64,000 bases of DNA from Diplonema papillatum (taxonomy: Eukaryota; Euglenozoa; Diplonemea; Diplonemida; Diplonemidae). The stretch covers positions 1 through 64,000 of the forward strand of contig JAPJBO010000577.1 in NCBI GenBank assembly GCA_030068145.1, written 5' to 3'. Shown piece after piece: positions 39,935-53,799 of this stretch (within the stretch, counting starts at the first letter, position 1; each line of letters starts with the position of its first letter). Made by a program: the position numbers and the translations under genes. The notes below the pieces were generated by a model, which saw only the letters and a list, made by a program, of their open reading frames with translations, made no database searches and was not told where the DNA came from.

Positions 39935-40935
39935 GCCACGGATCGTGGCCACGGCCACACGTTCGACCGCCCAGCTGGGGACGGCGCGGTTAGTCTCTTC
40001 AGCGGACAAAGTGTGCGGACAACGGCTTTGCAGCGCACTTTACTCTCAAAACGCATGCAGATCGGTCACGACCAAACGTTCGATCACCCAATTGGGAACC
40101 CTTGCGCTTAGTTTTTGCAGTGTGCGGACGACACATAATCGTACTCTAAAAGCGCGTACTGGTCACAGTCACGACCAAACGTACGACCTACCAGTTGGGA
40201 ACCTTGCGGATGATTTTCGCAGTGGACAAGGTGTGCGGACAACACACTGGTCGTGCAGTGTTTGCAGCGCACTTTATTCTCAAAACGCATGCAGATCGGT
40301 CACGACCAAACGTTCGACTGCCCAGTTGGGGACGGCGCGGTTAGTCTCTTCAGCGGACAAAGTGTGCGGACGACACACGGTCGTACGTTTTTTTGTGTAA
40401 TTCACCGCACTTTTACTCTATAACGCAAACTGGTCACAGGTCACGACCAAACGTTCGACCACCCAATTGGGAACCCTTGCGCTTAGTTTTTGCAGTGTGC
40501 GGACGACACATAATCGTACTCTAAAAGCGCGTACTGGTCACAGTCACGACCAAACGTACGACCTACCAGTTGGGAACCTTGCGGTTGATTTTCGCAGTGG
40601 ACAAGGTGTGCGGACGACACACTGGTCGTGCAGTGTTTGCAGCGCACTTTACTCTCAAAACGCATGCTGATCGGTCACGACCAAACGTTCGACTGCCCAG
40701 TTGGGGACGGCGCGGTTAGTCTCTTCAGCGGACAAAGTGTGCGGACGACAAATAATCGTACTCTAAAAGCGCGTACTGGTCACAGTCACGACCAAACGTA
40801 CGACCTACCAGTTGGGAAACCTTGCGGTTGATTTTCGCAGCGGACAAGGTGTGCGGACGACACACTGGTCGTGCATTGTTTGCAGCGCACTGACGACACA
40901 TGGTCGTACAATTTTTTTGCAGCGCACTTTATCAG
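39935..40935 (+). repeat. Tandem array of about 120-bp units, several variants
   Basis: About eight units share CACGACCAAACGTTCGAC, GGTTAGTCTCTTCAGCGGAC and AGTGTGCGGACGACACA; two alternating variants differ in GGGAACCTTGCGG(A/T)TGATT against GGGGACGGCGCGGTTAGTC. Confidence 0.88.
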
Positions 40936-41044
40936 GCTGTTTTCTTGTAGTAAGCGGTCGGTTTTTTGAAGTCTCCGTTGGACTTGTGGAAGGGGGTGTT
41001 CCTTTGTTGAGCCGCTCCGCCCCTATCTCTTGAACTGCATCGAA

Positions 41045-41190
41045 GTGCCTGCCGCTGTTTATCACAGTGAATCACGGTCCACCACGGTCTATCAGGTCCA
41101 TCCCTAGTCTGGAGCTGCATCGAATTGCCCGGTGCTGTATTCTTCGGTCTATCACGGTCTATCAAGAGGGGATGGACCGGCTCATTTGTG
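41045..41190 (-). repeat. Dispersed 145-bp repeat, inverted copy
   Basis: Reverse complement of most of 25365-25515. Confidence 0.75.
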
Positions 41191-41328
41191 CTGTTAGAGC
41201 AGGGTCTGGGCAGTGTGGTTTCATTCCTTTTCATACTTTGAGTCGCCTTTACTTTACTGTACTGACACATGTGGTTGCGCATCCGTGCGTCTTCGTATTT
41301 AGCTTTTGTGACCGACCGTTATACTATA

Positions 41329-41487
41329 AAGGGGGGGGTCGAATAATAACAGTTATTTGGCACACGGCTGGTTGTCTAAAAAACACTACCACTATTTGAT
41401 CCTGCTATTGTTCGGCTACCCGGAACTATGTTTATTATTCGACAAATCAAATAATAACACAGGTGTTATTATTCGACCCCCTCCCTT
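41329..41487. mobile_element. TA-flanked MITE, fullest copy
   Basis: Inverted ends AAGGGGGGGGTCGAATAA and TTATTATTCGACCCCCTCC enclose a CTGGTTGTCTAAAAAACACT and CGGCTACCCGGAAC core. TA precedes the left end; the right TA is mutated. About 159 bp, no coding. Confidence 0.82.
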
Positions 41488-41489
41488 CA

Positions 41490-42120
41490 AGATGCGTACT
41501 GGTCACAGCCACGACCAAACGTTCGACCTTCCAGTCGGGACCTTGCGGATAGTCTCTGCACCGGACAAGAGGGTGTGGGTGACACATGGGCGTACGGTTT
41601 TGTAGCGCATGTTGCTGAAAAACACGTACTGGATATAGTCATCACCACACGTTTGACCAGTTGGGAAACCTTGGTCGTGCGTTCTGCAGCGCCGTTGATC
41701 AGTCACGGCCACACGTTCGACAGCCCAGCTGGGGACGGCGCGGTTAGTCTCTCCAGCGGACAGAAGGTGCGGACAACGGTTTTGCAGCGCACTTTACTCT
41801 CAAAACGCATACTGATCAGTCACGGCCACACGTTCGACAGCCCAGCTGGGGACGGCGCGGTTAGTCTCTCCAGCGGACAGAAGGTGCGGACAACGGTTTT
41901 GCAGCGCACTTTACTCTCAAAACGCATGCTGATCAGTCACGGCCACACGTTCGACAGCCCAGCTGGGGACGGCGCGGTTAGTCTCTATAGCGGACAGAAG
42001 GTGCGGACAACGGTTTTGCAGCGCACTTTACTCTCAAAACGCATGCTGATCAGTCGCGGCCACACGTTCGACAGCCCAGCTGGGGACGGCGCGGTTAGTC
42101 TCTTCAGCTTTCTCAAAAAC
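41490..42120 (+). repeat. 117-bp tandem array related to 39935-40935
   Basis: Four near-perfect 117-bp units from about 41697 (CACGGCCACACGTTCGACAG; ACTTTACTCTCAAAACGCAT) preceded by degenerate ones. The TA MITE sits just before this block. Confidence 0.9.
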
Positions 42121-42285
42121 ACGGGTCATAGCATGACCACACGTTTGACCGCCAAGTTGGGATACCTTGGGTTAGTATCTTGCAGCGGACTGAAGGCGTG
42201 GGCGGTATTCTGCAGATGCTTTGAGCTATATTCGTGGCTATGCTTTCGTTCGTCTTCTTCGGCGCCGCCCATATTATACGTTTGT

Positions 42286-42714
42286 TTAGAAAGGTCGAAA
42301 AGCAGGAGGACGGCAGCATCGCCGGCCCCCCGTTTCTCGTTCGGCGCAAAATTTCTTCAGCGTCGGCAGTCTTTCCGGCAGGCGCTCGGCTTTGACATGT
42401 CGTAGAGGCAGCCCGTCGCCTTGTTCGACACTGCTACTGATACGTCGTAGAGGCAGCCCGTCGCCTTGTTCGACACAGCTATTGATACGTCGTAGAGGCA
42501 GCCCGTTGCCTTGTTCGACACTGCTACAACGGCGTTTGTCGATGGTAATGTTCAGGTGGGGGTGCGTAGGCCGAAACCCCCTGGACTTCGGCGTGCGGGC
42601 CGCCAGCTTCACCGCTTCCTCGATTGTGCACTCGCTCACCCGCACCGCCGGCGCTGTGCCATCCACGAAGGACAAAAGCCTTTTCAAAAGGTTCCTGCCT
42701 TGCCAGAACTGCAC
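42286..42714 (-). CDS. Possible C-terminal coding segment related to the EGF-TM tail
   Basis: A frame with SFVDGTAPAVRVSE and IEEAVKLAARTPKSRGF leads to HLNITIDKRRCSSVEQG, which resembles NLDMTIDERRCSSKGEQG, the cytoplasmic tail of the EGF-TM module at 44917-45288. It then has three in-frame 15-residue repeats of SSVEQGDGLPLRRI type before ending near 42286. It may be the last exon of a paralogue; I find no clean acceptor. Confidence 0.4.
   Translation of the reverse strand: MQFWQGRNLLKRLLSFVDGTAPAVRVSECTIEEAVKLAARTPKSRGFRPTHPHLNITIDKRRCSSVEQGNGLPLRRINSCVEQGDGLPLRRISSSVEQGDGLPLRHVKAERLPERLPTLKKFCAERETGGRRCCRPPAFRPF
42394..42528 (-). repeat. 45-bp in-frame repeat, three copies
   Basis: Three units with GTCGTAGAGGCAGCCCGTCG and CCTTGTTCGACAC; the period is exactly 15 codons and no stop occurs in the minus frame, as expected for a coding repeat. 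Confidence 0.88.
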
Positions 42715-42784
42715 GTGCAGCTTCGGTACGCGTCACCCATCCGCCATCAGCTACTACTCTACAACTACAAAGTGTGAGGAGTCC

Positions 42785-43302
42785 GCACACGACAAGTGTC
42801 ACAAGGACCCTGGTTCACGATGCGAAGCCGGCGAAACACTCCGCACACGACAAGTGTCACAAGGACCCTGGTTCACGATGCGAAGCCGGCGAAACACTCC
42901 GCACACGACAAGTGTCACAAGGACCCTGGTTCACGATGCTAAGCCGGAGAAACACTCCGCACACGACAAGTGTCACAAGGACCCTGGTTCACGATGCGAA
43001 GCCGGCGAAACACTCCGCACACGACAAGTGTCACAAGGACCCTGGTTCACCATGCGAAGCAGGAGAAACACTCCGCACACGACAAGTGTCACAAGGACCC
43101 TGGTTCACGATGCTAAGCCGGAGAAACACTCCGCACACGACAAGTGTCACAAGGACCCCGGTGCACGATGCTAAGCCGGAGAAACACTCCGCACACGACA
43201 AGTGTCACGAGGACCCTGGTGCACGATGCGAAGCCGGAGAAACACTCCGCACACGACAAGTGTCACGAGGATCCTGGTTCACGATGCGAAGCCGGAGAAA
43301 CA
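42785..43302 (-). repeat. 58-bp tandem repeat derived from the transmembrane segment
   Basis: About nine units of GCACACGACAAGTGTCACAA plus GGACCCTGGTTCACGATGC. The minus strand of the unit encodes (V/W)(M/L)LVTLVVCG, the start of the EGF-TM transmembrane helix, so the array is an amplified slice of that exon. 58 is not a multiple of 3, so the frame is lost in each copy. Confidence 0.85.
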
Positions 43303-44916
43303 GTCACAGAACTCAACAGGGAGTCCCACCGCCTTGTCGGGTGAGGACGGGGTTTGGCATCACACCGACTCTGCCGCGCAAACGCAAACGGCAAGGTGTC
43401 GTGCCTTACCCAGCTGCAATGCGCCATGGGGAGCAGCCGCTACAACTCCATTTGTTCGGAGATTCGCATGGCTTAATCCTTGCAACAATCAAATGAGTAC
43501 TAGCCAGGTTTCTTGTCACTCAACCCAGACTGTCCGAGGGAAATCTGGCGGATCGGGCTTCTCCGATACCAGATGTCAGAAGAGGACAAGCATCGGCATC
43601 GAAACGACTTCGCCAAAGGTTTCTGCCAAACGCAAACGGCAAGGTGGTGTGCCCACCGCTATGGAGGCAGGGCAACGCCTGACTTGCCTTGTTCGCCTTT
43701 ACTGCTGCAACGGCGTTCATCGATGGTCATGTTCAAGTTGTCGATGCTCTGCAACCCGCACACGCCTTTGAAGGTCGACCGTAGGAACCGCAAGGTGATG
43801 ACGAAGGCAGCGCATAGAACGAGTCAGCACACGACAAGTGTCACAAGCATCCACGATGTCAACGCCGGACAGAAGAGCCACAGAACTTGACAAGGACTCC
43901 CCACCGCTTGTCGGAAGAGGACATCAAATCGACTTTGCCAAAGGTGTCTGCCAAACGCCAACGGCAATACGATGCGCTATGGGGGCAGGGCATCGCCTGA
44001 CTCGCCTTGTTCGCCTTTACTGCTGCAAAGGCGTTCATCGATGATCATGTCCAAGTTGTCGATGCTCTGCAACCCGCACACGCCCTTGAAGGTCCACCGT
44101 AGGAACCGCAAGATGATGACGAAGGCAGCGCGCAGCAGGAGTCCGCACACGACAGGTGTCGCAAGCGTCCACGATGCCAAAGCCGGACAAGGACAAGCAT
44201 TGGCATCGAAACGAGTTTGCCAATGGTTTCGGCCCAACGCAGACGGCAAGGTGTCGTGTCTACCCGGAATTCGAAGCATCATGGAGACAGGGCATCCGCC
44301 GTGTTCGCCTTTACTGCTGCAACGGCGTTCGTCGATGGTCATGTCCAAGTTGTCGATGCTCTGCAACCCGCACACGCCTTTGAAGTTCCACCGCAGGAAC
44401 CGCAAGGTGATGACGAAGGCAGCGCATAGAACGAGTCAGCACACGACAAGTGTCACAAGCATCCACGATGTCAACGCCGGACAAAAGAGCCACAGAACTT
44501 GACAAGGACTCCCCACCGCTTGTCAGAAGAGGACAAGCACTGGCATCAAATCGACTTTGCCAAAGGTTTCTGCCAAACGCCAACGGCAATACGATGCGCT
44601 ATGGGGCCAGGGCATCGCCTGACTCGCCTTGTTCGCCTTTACTGCTGCAACGGCGTTCGTCGATGGTCATGTCCAAGATGTCGATGCTCTGCAACCCGCA
44701 CACGCCTTTGAAGTTCCACCGCAGGAATCGCAAGGTGATGACGAAGGCAGCGCATAGCAGGAGTCCGCACACGACAAGTGTCACAAGCATCCACGATGTC
44801 AACGCCGGACAAAAGAGCCACAGAACTTGACGAGGTCCCCCCACCGCTTGTCGGGAGAGGACATCAAATCGACTTTGCCAAAGGTTTTTGCCAAACGCCA
44901 ACGGCAATACGATGCG
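43303..44916 (-). repeat. Tandem copies of the EGF-TM 3' coding region (about 300-325 bp units)
   Basis: Anchors such as GTCGATGCTCTGCAACCCGC recur at about 43740, 44058, 44353, 44679 and 44999 (the last in the intact copy). Each unit encodes on the minus strand a hydrophobic helix (LVTLVVCGLLLCAAFVITL) and tail (FKGVCGLQSID, TIDERRCSSKG), but the EGF part is lost and linkers carry stops or shifts. The helix-tail part is better kept than the linker. Confidence 0.82.
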
Positions 44917-45288
44917 CTATGGGGGCAGGACATCGCCTGACTCGCCGTGTTCGCCTTTACTGCTGCAACGGCGTTCGTCGATGGTCATGTCCAAGTTGTC
45001 GATGCTCTGCAACCCGCACACGCCTTTGAAGGTCCACCGCAGAAATCGCAAGGTGATGACGAAGGCAGCGCATAGCAGGAGTCCGCACACGACGAGTGTC
45101 ACCAGCATCCACGGCGCCAAGCCGGACGAAGAAGGATCGCAGGACTCAACAGGGGCCCCCACCGCCTTGTCGGAAGAGGACAGACACACGCACACGAAGC
45201 TGTGGAGCGCGTTCACATCGGAGTCCAGACACGCCTGATCTGAGCCGCATGGCGAATCAATGCACTCGTTGTACGCAGGCACCGACAT
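44917..45288 (-). CDS. EGF-like, single-pass transmembrane protein, 3' exon(s)
   Basis: 123 codons: an EGF-like segment (NECIDSPCGSDQACLDSD, then FVCVC), a short linker, one transmembrane helix (MLVTLVVCGLLLCAAFVITL), basic residues RFLRW on the cytoplasmic side, and a tail with TIDERRCSSKGEHGESGD to a stop. This is the end of a type I surface protein. The 5' exons are not found; upstream of 45290 a minisatellite starts, so the rest is displaced or lost. No adhesion or receptor role can be assigned. It is the most complete of six related copies. Confidence 0.6.
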   Translation of the reverse strand: MSVPAYNECIDSPCGSDQACLDSDVNALHSFVCVCLSSSDKAVGAPVESCDPSSSGLAPWMLVTLVVCGLLLCAAFVITLRFLRWTFKGVCGLQSIDNLDMTIDERRCSSKGEHGESGDVLPP

Positions 45289-45289
45289 G

Positions 45290-46755
45290 CGCTCCCCCAG
45301 CCCCTCCTACTGCTTTCCAGCACGCTGCCCCTGCCCCAGTCCCCCGCCGAGGCTGGTAGGTTTTGGTGTTTTCTTTGAGTGGTAAGGTTCGCTCGGGGAT
45401 CCGAGGGCCCCTCCTGCTGCTTTCCAGCACACTGCCCGGGGCTGGTGGGTTTTGGTGTGTTTCAGTGGCAAAGTTCGCTTAGGGATTCAAGGGAACCTCC
45501 TACTGCTTTCTAGCACACTGCCCCTGTCCAGTCCCCCGCCGAGGCTGGTAGGTTTTGGTGTTTTCTTTGAGTGGTAAGGTTCGCGTGGGGATCCGAGGGC
45601 CCCTCCTGCTGCTTTCCAGCCCACTGCCCAGACGCCCGCCGAGGCTGGTGGGGTTTGGTAGTGGTGAGGTTCGCTTGGGGATCTGAGGGCCCCTCCTTCT
45701 GCTTTCCAGCACACTGCCCCTGTCCAGTCCCCCGCCGAGGCTGGTAGGTTTTGGTGTTTTCTTTGAGTGGTAAGACTCGCTTGGGGATCCGAGGGCCCCT
45801 CCTGCTGCTTTTCAGCACACTGCCCAGACGCCTGCCGAGGCTGGTAGGTTTTGGTGTGTTTTCATAGAGTGGTAAGGTTCGCTTGGGAATCCGAGGGAAC
45901 CTCCTTCTGCTTTCCAGCACACTGCCCAGACGCCTGCCGAGGCTGGTAGGCTTTGGTGTGTTTCAGTGGCAAGGTTCGCTTGCGGATCCGAGGGCCCCTC
46001 CTGCTGCTTTTCAGCACACTGCCCAGACGCCTGCCGAGGCTGGTAGGTTTTGGTGTGTTGTCATAGAGTGGTAAGGTTCGCTTGGGGATCCGAGGGAACC
46101 TCCTTCTGCTTTCCAGCACACTGCCCAGACGCCCGCCAGGGCTGGCGGGTTTTGGTGTGTTTCAGTAGCAAGGTTCGCTTGGGGATCCGAGGGCCTCTCC
46201 TGCTGCTTTTCAGCACACTGCCCAGACGCCTGCCGAGGCTGGTAGGTTTTGGTGTGTTTTCATAGAGTGGTAAGGTTCGCTTGGGGATCCGAGGGAACCT
46301 CCTTCTGCTTTCCAGCACACTGCCCAGACGCCCGCCAGGGCTGGCGGGTTTTGGTGTGTTTCAGTAGCAAGGTTCGCTTGGGGATCCAAGGGAACCTCCT
46401 ACTGCTTTCCAGCACACTGCCCCTGCCCAGTCCCCCGCCGAGGCTGGTAGGTTTTGGTGTTTTCTTTGAGTGGTAAGATTCGCTTGGGGATCCGAGGGCC
46501 CCTCCTGCTGCTTTCCAGCACACTGCCCAGACGCCTGCCGAGGCTGGTGGGTTTTGGTGTGTTTCAGTGGCAAGGTTCGCTTGGGGATCCAAGGGAACCT
46601 CCTGCTGCTTTTCAGCACACTGACCAGACGCCTGCCGAGGCTGGTGGATTTTGGTGTGTTTTCATAGAGTGGTGAGGTTCGCTTGGGGATCTGAGGGAAC
46701 CTCCTTCTGCTTTCCAGCACACTGCCCAGACGCCCGCCGAGGCTGGTGGGTTTTA
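45290..46755 (+). repeat. About 100-bp minisatellite, 14-15 copies
   Basis: Units share GAGGCTGGTAGGTTTTGGTG, GTTCGCTTGGGGATCCGAGG and CTTTCCAGCACACTGCCC. Two length variants (TTTCTTTGAG or TTCATAGAG spacers, and a shorter TTTCAGTGGC form) alternate. Confidence 0.93.
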
Positions 46756-47320
46756 GTCAAGTGCAAAATTATTCCAACTACGGCCCTTGGCCTCTGCCGG
46801 AATTACCGCGGGTGCTGGCACCAGACTTGTCCACCAATTGTGTTCATTGACAGGTTTAAATATCAACCCTTGCTTCTAACGTACTAAGTATGTGTCGCGG
46901 CTATTTCTCTTCGTTGCCTCAGCAGTGTTGTTATTGGGCAATGTGCGTACCTGCTGCCATCCTGATGTGGTAGCCAGGCCCGGATGATGCGATTCCCATC
47001 ATTGCACGGGCGGTTGGTTCTTTCGGGCCAGAAAAGGAGAACGCTTCGCGTGACCAAAGCAATGTTTTCGTTTCGTTCCTGCTGCCGTCGAAGGAGTCAG
47101 ACAAAAACTGAGGTGGCTTGGGGGGGGATGCGAGGGGAGGGAGCAGGGCTGGATGGAAAAAGAAAAACGAAAACCGACAGAGGAAAAAAAAAATGAAGAG
47201 ATGAAAGGAAAGAGGTATCTAGGGGAGGGGGGGGGCGGGTGAGTGGCAAGAACGTGCTCGGAATGAATGTGTGCTCAACACAGCACACGTATACACGGTG
47301 AGGACCAGCCTCAGAAGCTG
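46756..47320. other. Stretch without a recognised gene
   Basis: G-rich and A-rich low-complexity DNA from 47115 to 47240, and a small piece of the 19731-19960 repeat near 47248. Nothing else. Confidence 0.4.
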
Positions 47321-47321
47321 G

Positions 47322-47395
47322 AGTTAAAGGAGGGGGTGCCCGAGTCGCACCCGAAAAGCGGGTGTGACACCCGCTTTCTTAAACTCCAGCTTGTT
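47322..47395. repeat. Foldback element with CTGGAGTTAAA ends, second copy
   Basis: Same ends and CACCCGAAAAGCGGGTGTGA hairpin as 20576-20705. Confidence 0.6.
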
Positions 47396-47496
47396 AACTC
47401 CATGAGGATGGCCTCCACCGTGTAGAGAGCCCGCCAACCGGCGGACGAAAAGGCGTCGTGCTGGGCAGCAGCAACCAGAGGGGGGGCAGCGGCCAT
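47396..47496 (-). pseudogene. Possible 5' coding fragment cut by the foldback element
   Basis: An ATG at 47496 starts MAAAPPLVAAAQHDAFSSAG, then WRALYTVEAILMEL, and the frame runs straight into the foldback element. Composition is gene-like, but I do not recognise the protein and no downstream part is found. Confidence 0.25.
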
Positions 47497-47709
47497 GCAC
47501 GCCGGGGCCGGGATCCTACCAGCTGACCCGCAGCCTGTCTGATAACGGCGTCTTTGGCCGGGTTTCGGTCGAAAAGCGTGCAGGGTCCTGCCGTATCTGC
47601 TCCGTGTTCAGGTCCTCTATCAGCTACACGGTGCACTCTAACAGAGTTCGCTGGGCGGCCAAAAGTGTCGGGTGTGGGTACACACGCTAACCCAGCGTGC
47701 CTCACCCGC

Positions 47710-48240
47710 GAATCCAGTGTGGAGTCCAGCGGACACCCGCAATAACAGGTGATCGCACTGGATCCGCACCGGATTCTGCGGGTGTCACACCGGATTGCAC
47801 AGTGGATTTGCGGGGTGTGACACACCCGCAAAAACAGGTGACCACACTCGATTGCACACTGGATTTGCAGGTGTCACACCGGATTGCACACTGCATTTGC
47901 GGGTGTGGTACACCCGCAAAAACAGGTGATCACACTCGATTGCACACTGGATTTGCAGGTGTCACACCGGATTGCACACTGGATTTGCAGGTGTCACACC
48001 GGATTGCACACTGGATTTGCGGGTGCCACACCGGATTGCACAGTGGATTTGCGGGTGTGACACACCCGCAAAAACAGGTAACCACACTCGATTGCACACT
48101 GGATTTGCGGGTGTCACACCGGATTGCACACTGGATTCGCGGGTATGGCACACCAGCCAAAACAGGTGATCGCACTGGATTGCACACTGGATTTGATGCG
48201 GGTGTGCAATCCGGTGTGACACCCGCAAACTGGGCCGCAC
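47710..48240 (+). repeat. About 32-bp minisatellite (GGATTGCACACTGGATTTGC)
   Basis: About 14 units of GGATTGCACACTGGATTTGC plus GGGTGTCACACC, some with an extra CACCCGCAAAAACAGGTGA block, which forms an inverted GCGGGTGTG/CACACCCGC pair. Confidence 0.92.
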
Positions 48241-50754
<2,514 letters not shown>

Positions 50755-51023
50755 AAAGAATACTCGACGTAGCTGCTTCGACTCCGAATGGAAGGGGGGA
50801 TATATAGAGGTAAGGGGCAAATACAATACAAACACAATCTGATTTGTTCTTCGCTTACACCAGGATTTTTTGACCTGTTGTGTTTGTGTGATTTGTCGTG
50901 TAGGGTAGACCCGCATGACCTCACGTCACGTTCAACACGTGGTTCGGTAGTTACAGCACTTGGGATCCCTTCGGTTCTTTGTCGGGCAGCATCGTCGAGC
51001 ATTTCCTTTCAAGCTGGCGCTTA

Positions 51024-51053
<30 letters not shown>
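50755..51053 (+). repeat. Poly-A retroposon family B, copy with intact A tail
   Basis: Contains ATACTCGACGTAGCTGCTTC, GACCTCACGTCACGTTCAAC and CTGGCGCTTATG followed by about 25 A residues. The A tail on the conserved end shows the family moves by retroposition. Confidence 0.8.
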
Positions 51054-51057
<4 letters not shown>

Positions 51058-51456
51058 AACCAAGTGCCGAACCGAGAGAGAGAGAGAGAGATAGAGAGAG
51101 AAAGACGAGAGAAAAGAAAGAGAACACATCGAAACAAGTCAAAAGGTGTGGGCCTTCCACCGCCAGGGTAGGCCCAGGCTAGATTTGGGGGTGGGTCCCG
51201 TGGGGGGACAGGGGGGCCTCTCCCCGCACACCTGCATGTGTTCTCATAGTACAGCACTACCGTGCTAACCTTTTTCCGGGAGAGTCGGAGTAGAGCATCT
51301 AGGTAGAGTAGGCATCTGGTATCGGAAAGTAAGGTGCGAGATTAGGCACATCTTGTTGGTACACCCCCGAAACCCCCATATTGCGTAGTTCGTGCGGGGT
51401 TTGAACGGCGAGGGCTACATGTTACAAGTGTACTGGACGCCGTAGTGCCAAGTTAT
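51054..51456. other. Low-complexity and unidentified sequence
   Basis: A GA-rich run (51076-51125) and a block GTGGGCCTTCCACCGCC without recognised features; a diverged copy of part of it lies near 52460-52600. Confidence 0.4.
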
Positions 51457-51677
51457 CATGCAGGGTCAGAACCTTGTGTCTTTTTAAAACGCTCCCGCGG
51501 GGCCGATGGAGCCCTAAAAAATTTTTTGGAAAAAAAAAAAAAAAATTTGCTCAACTTCCTCAAAAACTACTGCAGAGTTTGTTCCAAAATTTTAAAATTC
51601 AAAAAACCCAATTTTTTTCCGGAAATTTTTTTTTTTTTTGCCATTTTCAAAAAGACACAAGGTTTTGACCCTGCATG
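51457..51677. mobile_element. 221-bp foldback MITE (CATGCAGGGTCA ends)
   Basis: CATGCAGGGTCAGAACCTTG at the left and its near-perfect inverse at the right extend for over 30 bases. TTAT flanks both sides, a likely 4-base target duplication. The centre is A/T-rich and self-complementary. The ORFs inside are artefacts of low complexity. Confidence 0.75.
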
Positions 51678-51867
51678 TTATATGAGCCGTGTCAGGACCG
51701 TTTGGACACTGGGTTAGCCACCCCGGCTGCATAAGGAGTATAATAATGTAGCCCTACCCCGGATTGCGGAGTGCCTGCGTAGTTTGTGTGTATAAGTCGA
51801 ACTTTGAGTGCGTGAGCCCCTCCGAAGAAAGGTCCCATCACACTAGTTCCAGGCTGCTTAGCCCGGG

Positions 51868-52326
51868 TCACCCCTCCTTCTCTTGGTCGCCTGGTCTTGC
51901 GTCTTGTTGGCCCTTCCGGGCTGGTCGCTTCGCGCTTCCCCTTCGTCTTGCATCACCTCGTCTCCACTCCCTGCCGCACGGGCTTCTTCGGTTTATGCCA
52001 CCATGCGACGCGGGCCGCTTCACTGCTCGTCTGCACGTGGCCTGCTCTGTACTCGTTGCCTTATCCGCGATTGCCGCTTCTCGTACCGACCGCGCCTGCC
52101 TTTCCTGTTCTGCCTTTTGCTTCTGTGGTCCGTCGGCCGCTCCGGCTCGGGCGTCCTGCTGTGCCATCTGAATATCCTCGTCTTCCTTCTTTACGTTGCT
52201 TGGCACTCCGTGCGTAGTTTGTGCGTATAAGTCGATCTTTGAGTGCGTGAGCCCCTCCGAAGAAAGGTCCATCACACGCGTAGTTTGTGCGGAGTTCTTG
52301 CGTACTTCGTTACTTCGGTTTTCCAA
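51868..52326 (-). CDS. Hypothetical charged ORF related to 30902-31753
   Basis: 152 codons with NVKKEDEDIQMAQQDARAG and a region rich in Gln, Lys, Arg and Ala (QKQKAEQERQARS). It shares a coding block with 30902-31753, so both probably belong to one dispersed element. Function unknown. Confidence 0.28.
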   Translation of the reverse strand: MENRSNEVRKNSAQTTRVMDLSSEGLTHSKIDLYAQTTHGVPSNVKKEDEDIQMAQQDARAGAADGPQKQKAEQERQARSVREAAIADKATSTEQATCRRAVKRPASHGGINRRSPCGREWRRGDARRRGSAKRPARKGQQDARPGDQEKEG

Positions 52327-52329
52327 GAC

Positions 52330-53790
52330 GTGCGCTAGCTTCGTTTTTGACCGTGAATCTAGTATGCGGGGCTAGCCCGAAATTCTCGCTTTCATTTCAC
52401 CGACCCTGTGACGAGTATCATCTTCACCGTTTCTGTCAACGCGACTTTTTCCGAGGGAAAGAGAGAGAGAACACATCAAAACAAGCCAAAGGGTGCTAGG
52501 CCCGCCTTAGCAGTCCCAGGGCCTCTCCCCACCCACCTGTATGTGTTCTCGTGGTCATCGCTACCGCGCTGACTTTTCCCGAGGGATAAAGAGATAGAGA
52601 TAGAGAAAGGCATAAGGGAGAGCACCGAGAAGAGAAAGGAATCACCTGTCGGTATGCCGTCTTCGCCCCTGAGTAGGAGCGAAAAGGGCGAAAGTCGTGA
52701 GGGACTCTTTGACTCAGGACTGGCTCGCGACTGCCGCGCGAGGATTGGGATAGGGCGTTCAGTGCGATTTCAGTGTTTCTTTTTTTGTTTTTCGACAACC
52801 ACCGAATATTGCAAATTGGGTGTTTTTTGTCCAATTATTTTCTCTTTTTTTTTTTTTTTGATACTTCTTTTTGCGTCGATGACGGCTGAAACCAGGGGTT
52901 TTTTTTTTTTTTTTTTTTTTTTCTTCTTTTGTTTTTTTGACAGGTCGGCGCAGGTATGTCACAGTTGAGTCCTTTCGCCAGGCGTTGGAGCTTCTCCTGC
53001 TAGCCATACGACCGCCTTCTGTTTACGGTTTCAGCAGCACCCGTCCTTTGTTCGCCGCGATTCGCCAATGATACTTGGGTATTTTCTTTACTCTACGTTT
53101 TGCCTTTTATGCGTGCTGGCGTGCATTCATTGCGAAGGTTGCTGCTGCGGCCGCCAGGGCGGTGCAGCAGGCGTGTCAGGCCAAGTAGGAGTGCACACCT
53201 AAGCGGGGCTGCGTCCTCGTGGTGCGGCCGTGCTGCGTGACAATGCGGCGTGGGTGAATGGTCAACCGCTTCGTCGCTACAGGGCACGAACCTCCTTTCG
53301 CGACCGTGAGTGGGCAGTCGGGATTGCCGGGGGGCGGGGCCCCGTTCATGAGAGATGATAAAAGAACTGGAAAAACGACAAAGTGGATTCTGTAAACCGG
53401 TAGGTGGAATTCCCTTATATCCCAACATTTGAAATTTTGTTCCCTGAGACTCCAATGCCTTCGGCAAGGCAATCCCATTGGGATATATTACACCAATTAT
53501 GTCGTTTGGGTGGATACAAGGAAGCAAAATGTGGTGTTCCATTGGGATATAGGGGAACGAAGTGGTGGGTATATGGGAAATTCATCTACTATATCACTCA
53601 TTCCACGAAAACGTGTCACCGATTTTGCTTCCTCATTTCCGCCATGTTTAGGTCAAAATTTTGAGCAAAATTCGGATTTTTTTTTTTGGGATGGAAAGAG
53701 CTATCCACGGCAAGTATCGGCACCCTTTTGGAACTCGATATAGCCAAGAATCTGACCCCCAGATGGCACTTTAGACGTTTTTGGGCCGAT
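52330..53790. other. Stretch without a recognised gene
   Basis: Two T-runs (about 52846-52858 and 52900-52922) and an A/T-richer part from 53345 with the repeated phrase CCCATTGGGATAT (53476 and 53548). No coding feature is supported. Confidence 0.4.
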
Positions 53791-53799
53791 TTTCGGGCC

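Noticed and set aside
42785..43302. CRISPR-like array
   Set aside because: Units are contiguous without unique spacers and derive from a transmembrane exon; the genome is eukaryotic.
51474..51717. Lys/Phe-rich ORFs
   Set aside because: Low-complexity A/T centre of a foldback element.
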